From Akkermansiaceae bacterium UBA1506 (lineage in GTDB: Bacteria > Verrucomicrobiota > Verrucomicrobiia > Verrucomicrobiales > DEV007), in assembly GCA_002323995.1 (NCBI GenBank), contig DCQY01000024.1, positions 37,359-44,089 on the forward strand: a stretch of DNA of 6,731 nt. Reading direction: 5' to 3'. The notes beneath the pieces are model-generated. The model worked only from the letters and a program-made list of their open reading frames with translations. It did no database searches and was not told the origin of the DNA. Position 1 is the stretch's first letter. Each line of letters begins with the position of its first letter. This document shows, piece by piece, positions 6,433 to 6,731 of the stretch. Made by a program: the position numbers and the translations under genes.

Positions 6433-6731
6433 ATGAGCGCATCGCCCTCGAACTCCAAAGATTTTATCCGCGAAATTATCGACGAAGATCTATCTTCCGG
6501 TAAACACGACAGCACTGTGACTCGCTTTCCTCCGGAGCCGAATGGCTATCTCCATATCGGCCATGCAAAGTCTATCTGCTTGAATTTTAGTATTGCTGAA
6601 GAGTACGGAGGGCGCTGTCACCTCCGCTTTGACGATACTAATCCCGTGAAAGAAGACGCCGAATACGTTGAATCAATCAAACAGGATATTAGTTGGCTTG
6701 GCTTCGATTGGGCTGACCACGTTTACTTCGC
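6433..6731 (+). CDS. glnS: Glutaminyl-tRNA synthetase, N-terminal part, cut by the window edge
   Basis: This class I aminoacyl-tRNA synthetase charges tRNA-Gln with glutamine in the cytoplasm. The first 99 codons are present (E. coli GlnRS is about 550 residues), and the frame is open to the edge. FIREIIDEDL (11-20) and TRFPPEPNGYLHIGHAKS (30-47) are nearly identical to known GlnRS proteins. They include the HIGH ATP-binding motif at 41-44 and the PEPNG block (34-38) typical of GlnRS rather than GluRS. RFDDTNP (65-71) and YVESIKQD (78-85) follow as expected from the Rossmann catalytic domain. The ATG at 6433 is the natural start: an in-frame TAG lies at 6385-6387 with no ATG after it, and the N-terminus lines up with E. 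coli GlnRS. No Shine-Dalgarno precedes it. Having glnS implies direct Gln-tRNA charging, although a GatCAB route cannot be excluded from one window. Confidence 0.96.
   Translation, partial: MSASPSNSKDFIREIIDEDLSSGKHDSTVTRFPPEPNGYLHIGHAKSICLNFSIAEEYGGRCHLRFDDTNPVKEDAEYVESIKQDISWLGFDWADHVYF

Overview
The window is ordinary chromosomal DNA from what looks like a Gram-negative bacterium. I favour a Verrucomicrobiota/Opitutia-like lineage, but only as an inference. It rests on a bacterial GlnRS, a YceD-family (DUF177) protein, periplasmic iron-transport genes, and start codons mostly without a Shine-Dalgarno sequence. No single sequence feature proves the lineage, and 16S or a protein search would settle it.

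Layout, left to right. Positions 1-57 (+) are the 3' part of a tRNA-Leu (anticodon CAA), followed by a T-tract. Positions 183-1865 (-) encode an L-ribulokinase (AraB) that stands alone: its downstream neighbour is the convergent tRNA and its upstream neighbour is divergent, so no araA or araD is linked within the window. Positions 1995-2468 (+) encode a DUF177/YceD-family protein without its usual rpmF partner next to it. It converges on a three-gene minus-strand operon, transcribed from about 6231 down to 2503. That operon encodes a periplasmic Fe(3+)-binding protein (FbpA/FutA type), a single-chain two-domain permease (FbpB) and an ATPase (FbpC). Divergent from it, glnS (glutaminyl-tRNA synthetase) starts at 6433 and runs off the right edge.

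The three fbp genes should form one import system. FbpA captures ferric iron in the periplasm, FbpB carries it across the inner membrane, and FbpC powers the step with ATP. The remaining genes are housekeeping (tRNA-Leu, glnS, the YceD-like protein) or sugar catabolism (araB) and have no evident functional link to the operon.

I see no mobile element, CRISPR array, phage gene or novel system. The observations most worth a second look are a stable hairpin 8 nt upstream of glnS, the unlinked araB, the DUF177 gene without rpmF, and the near-absence of Shine-Dalgarno sequences.
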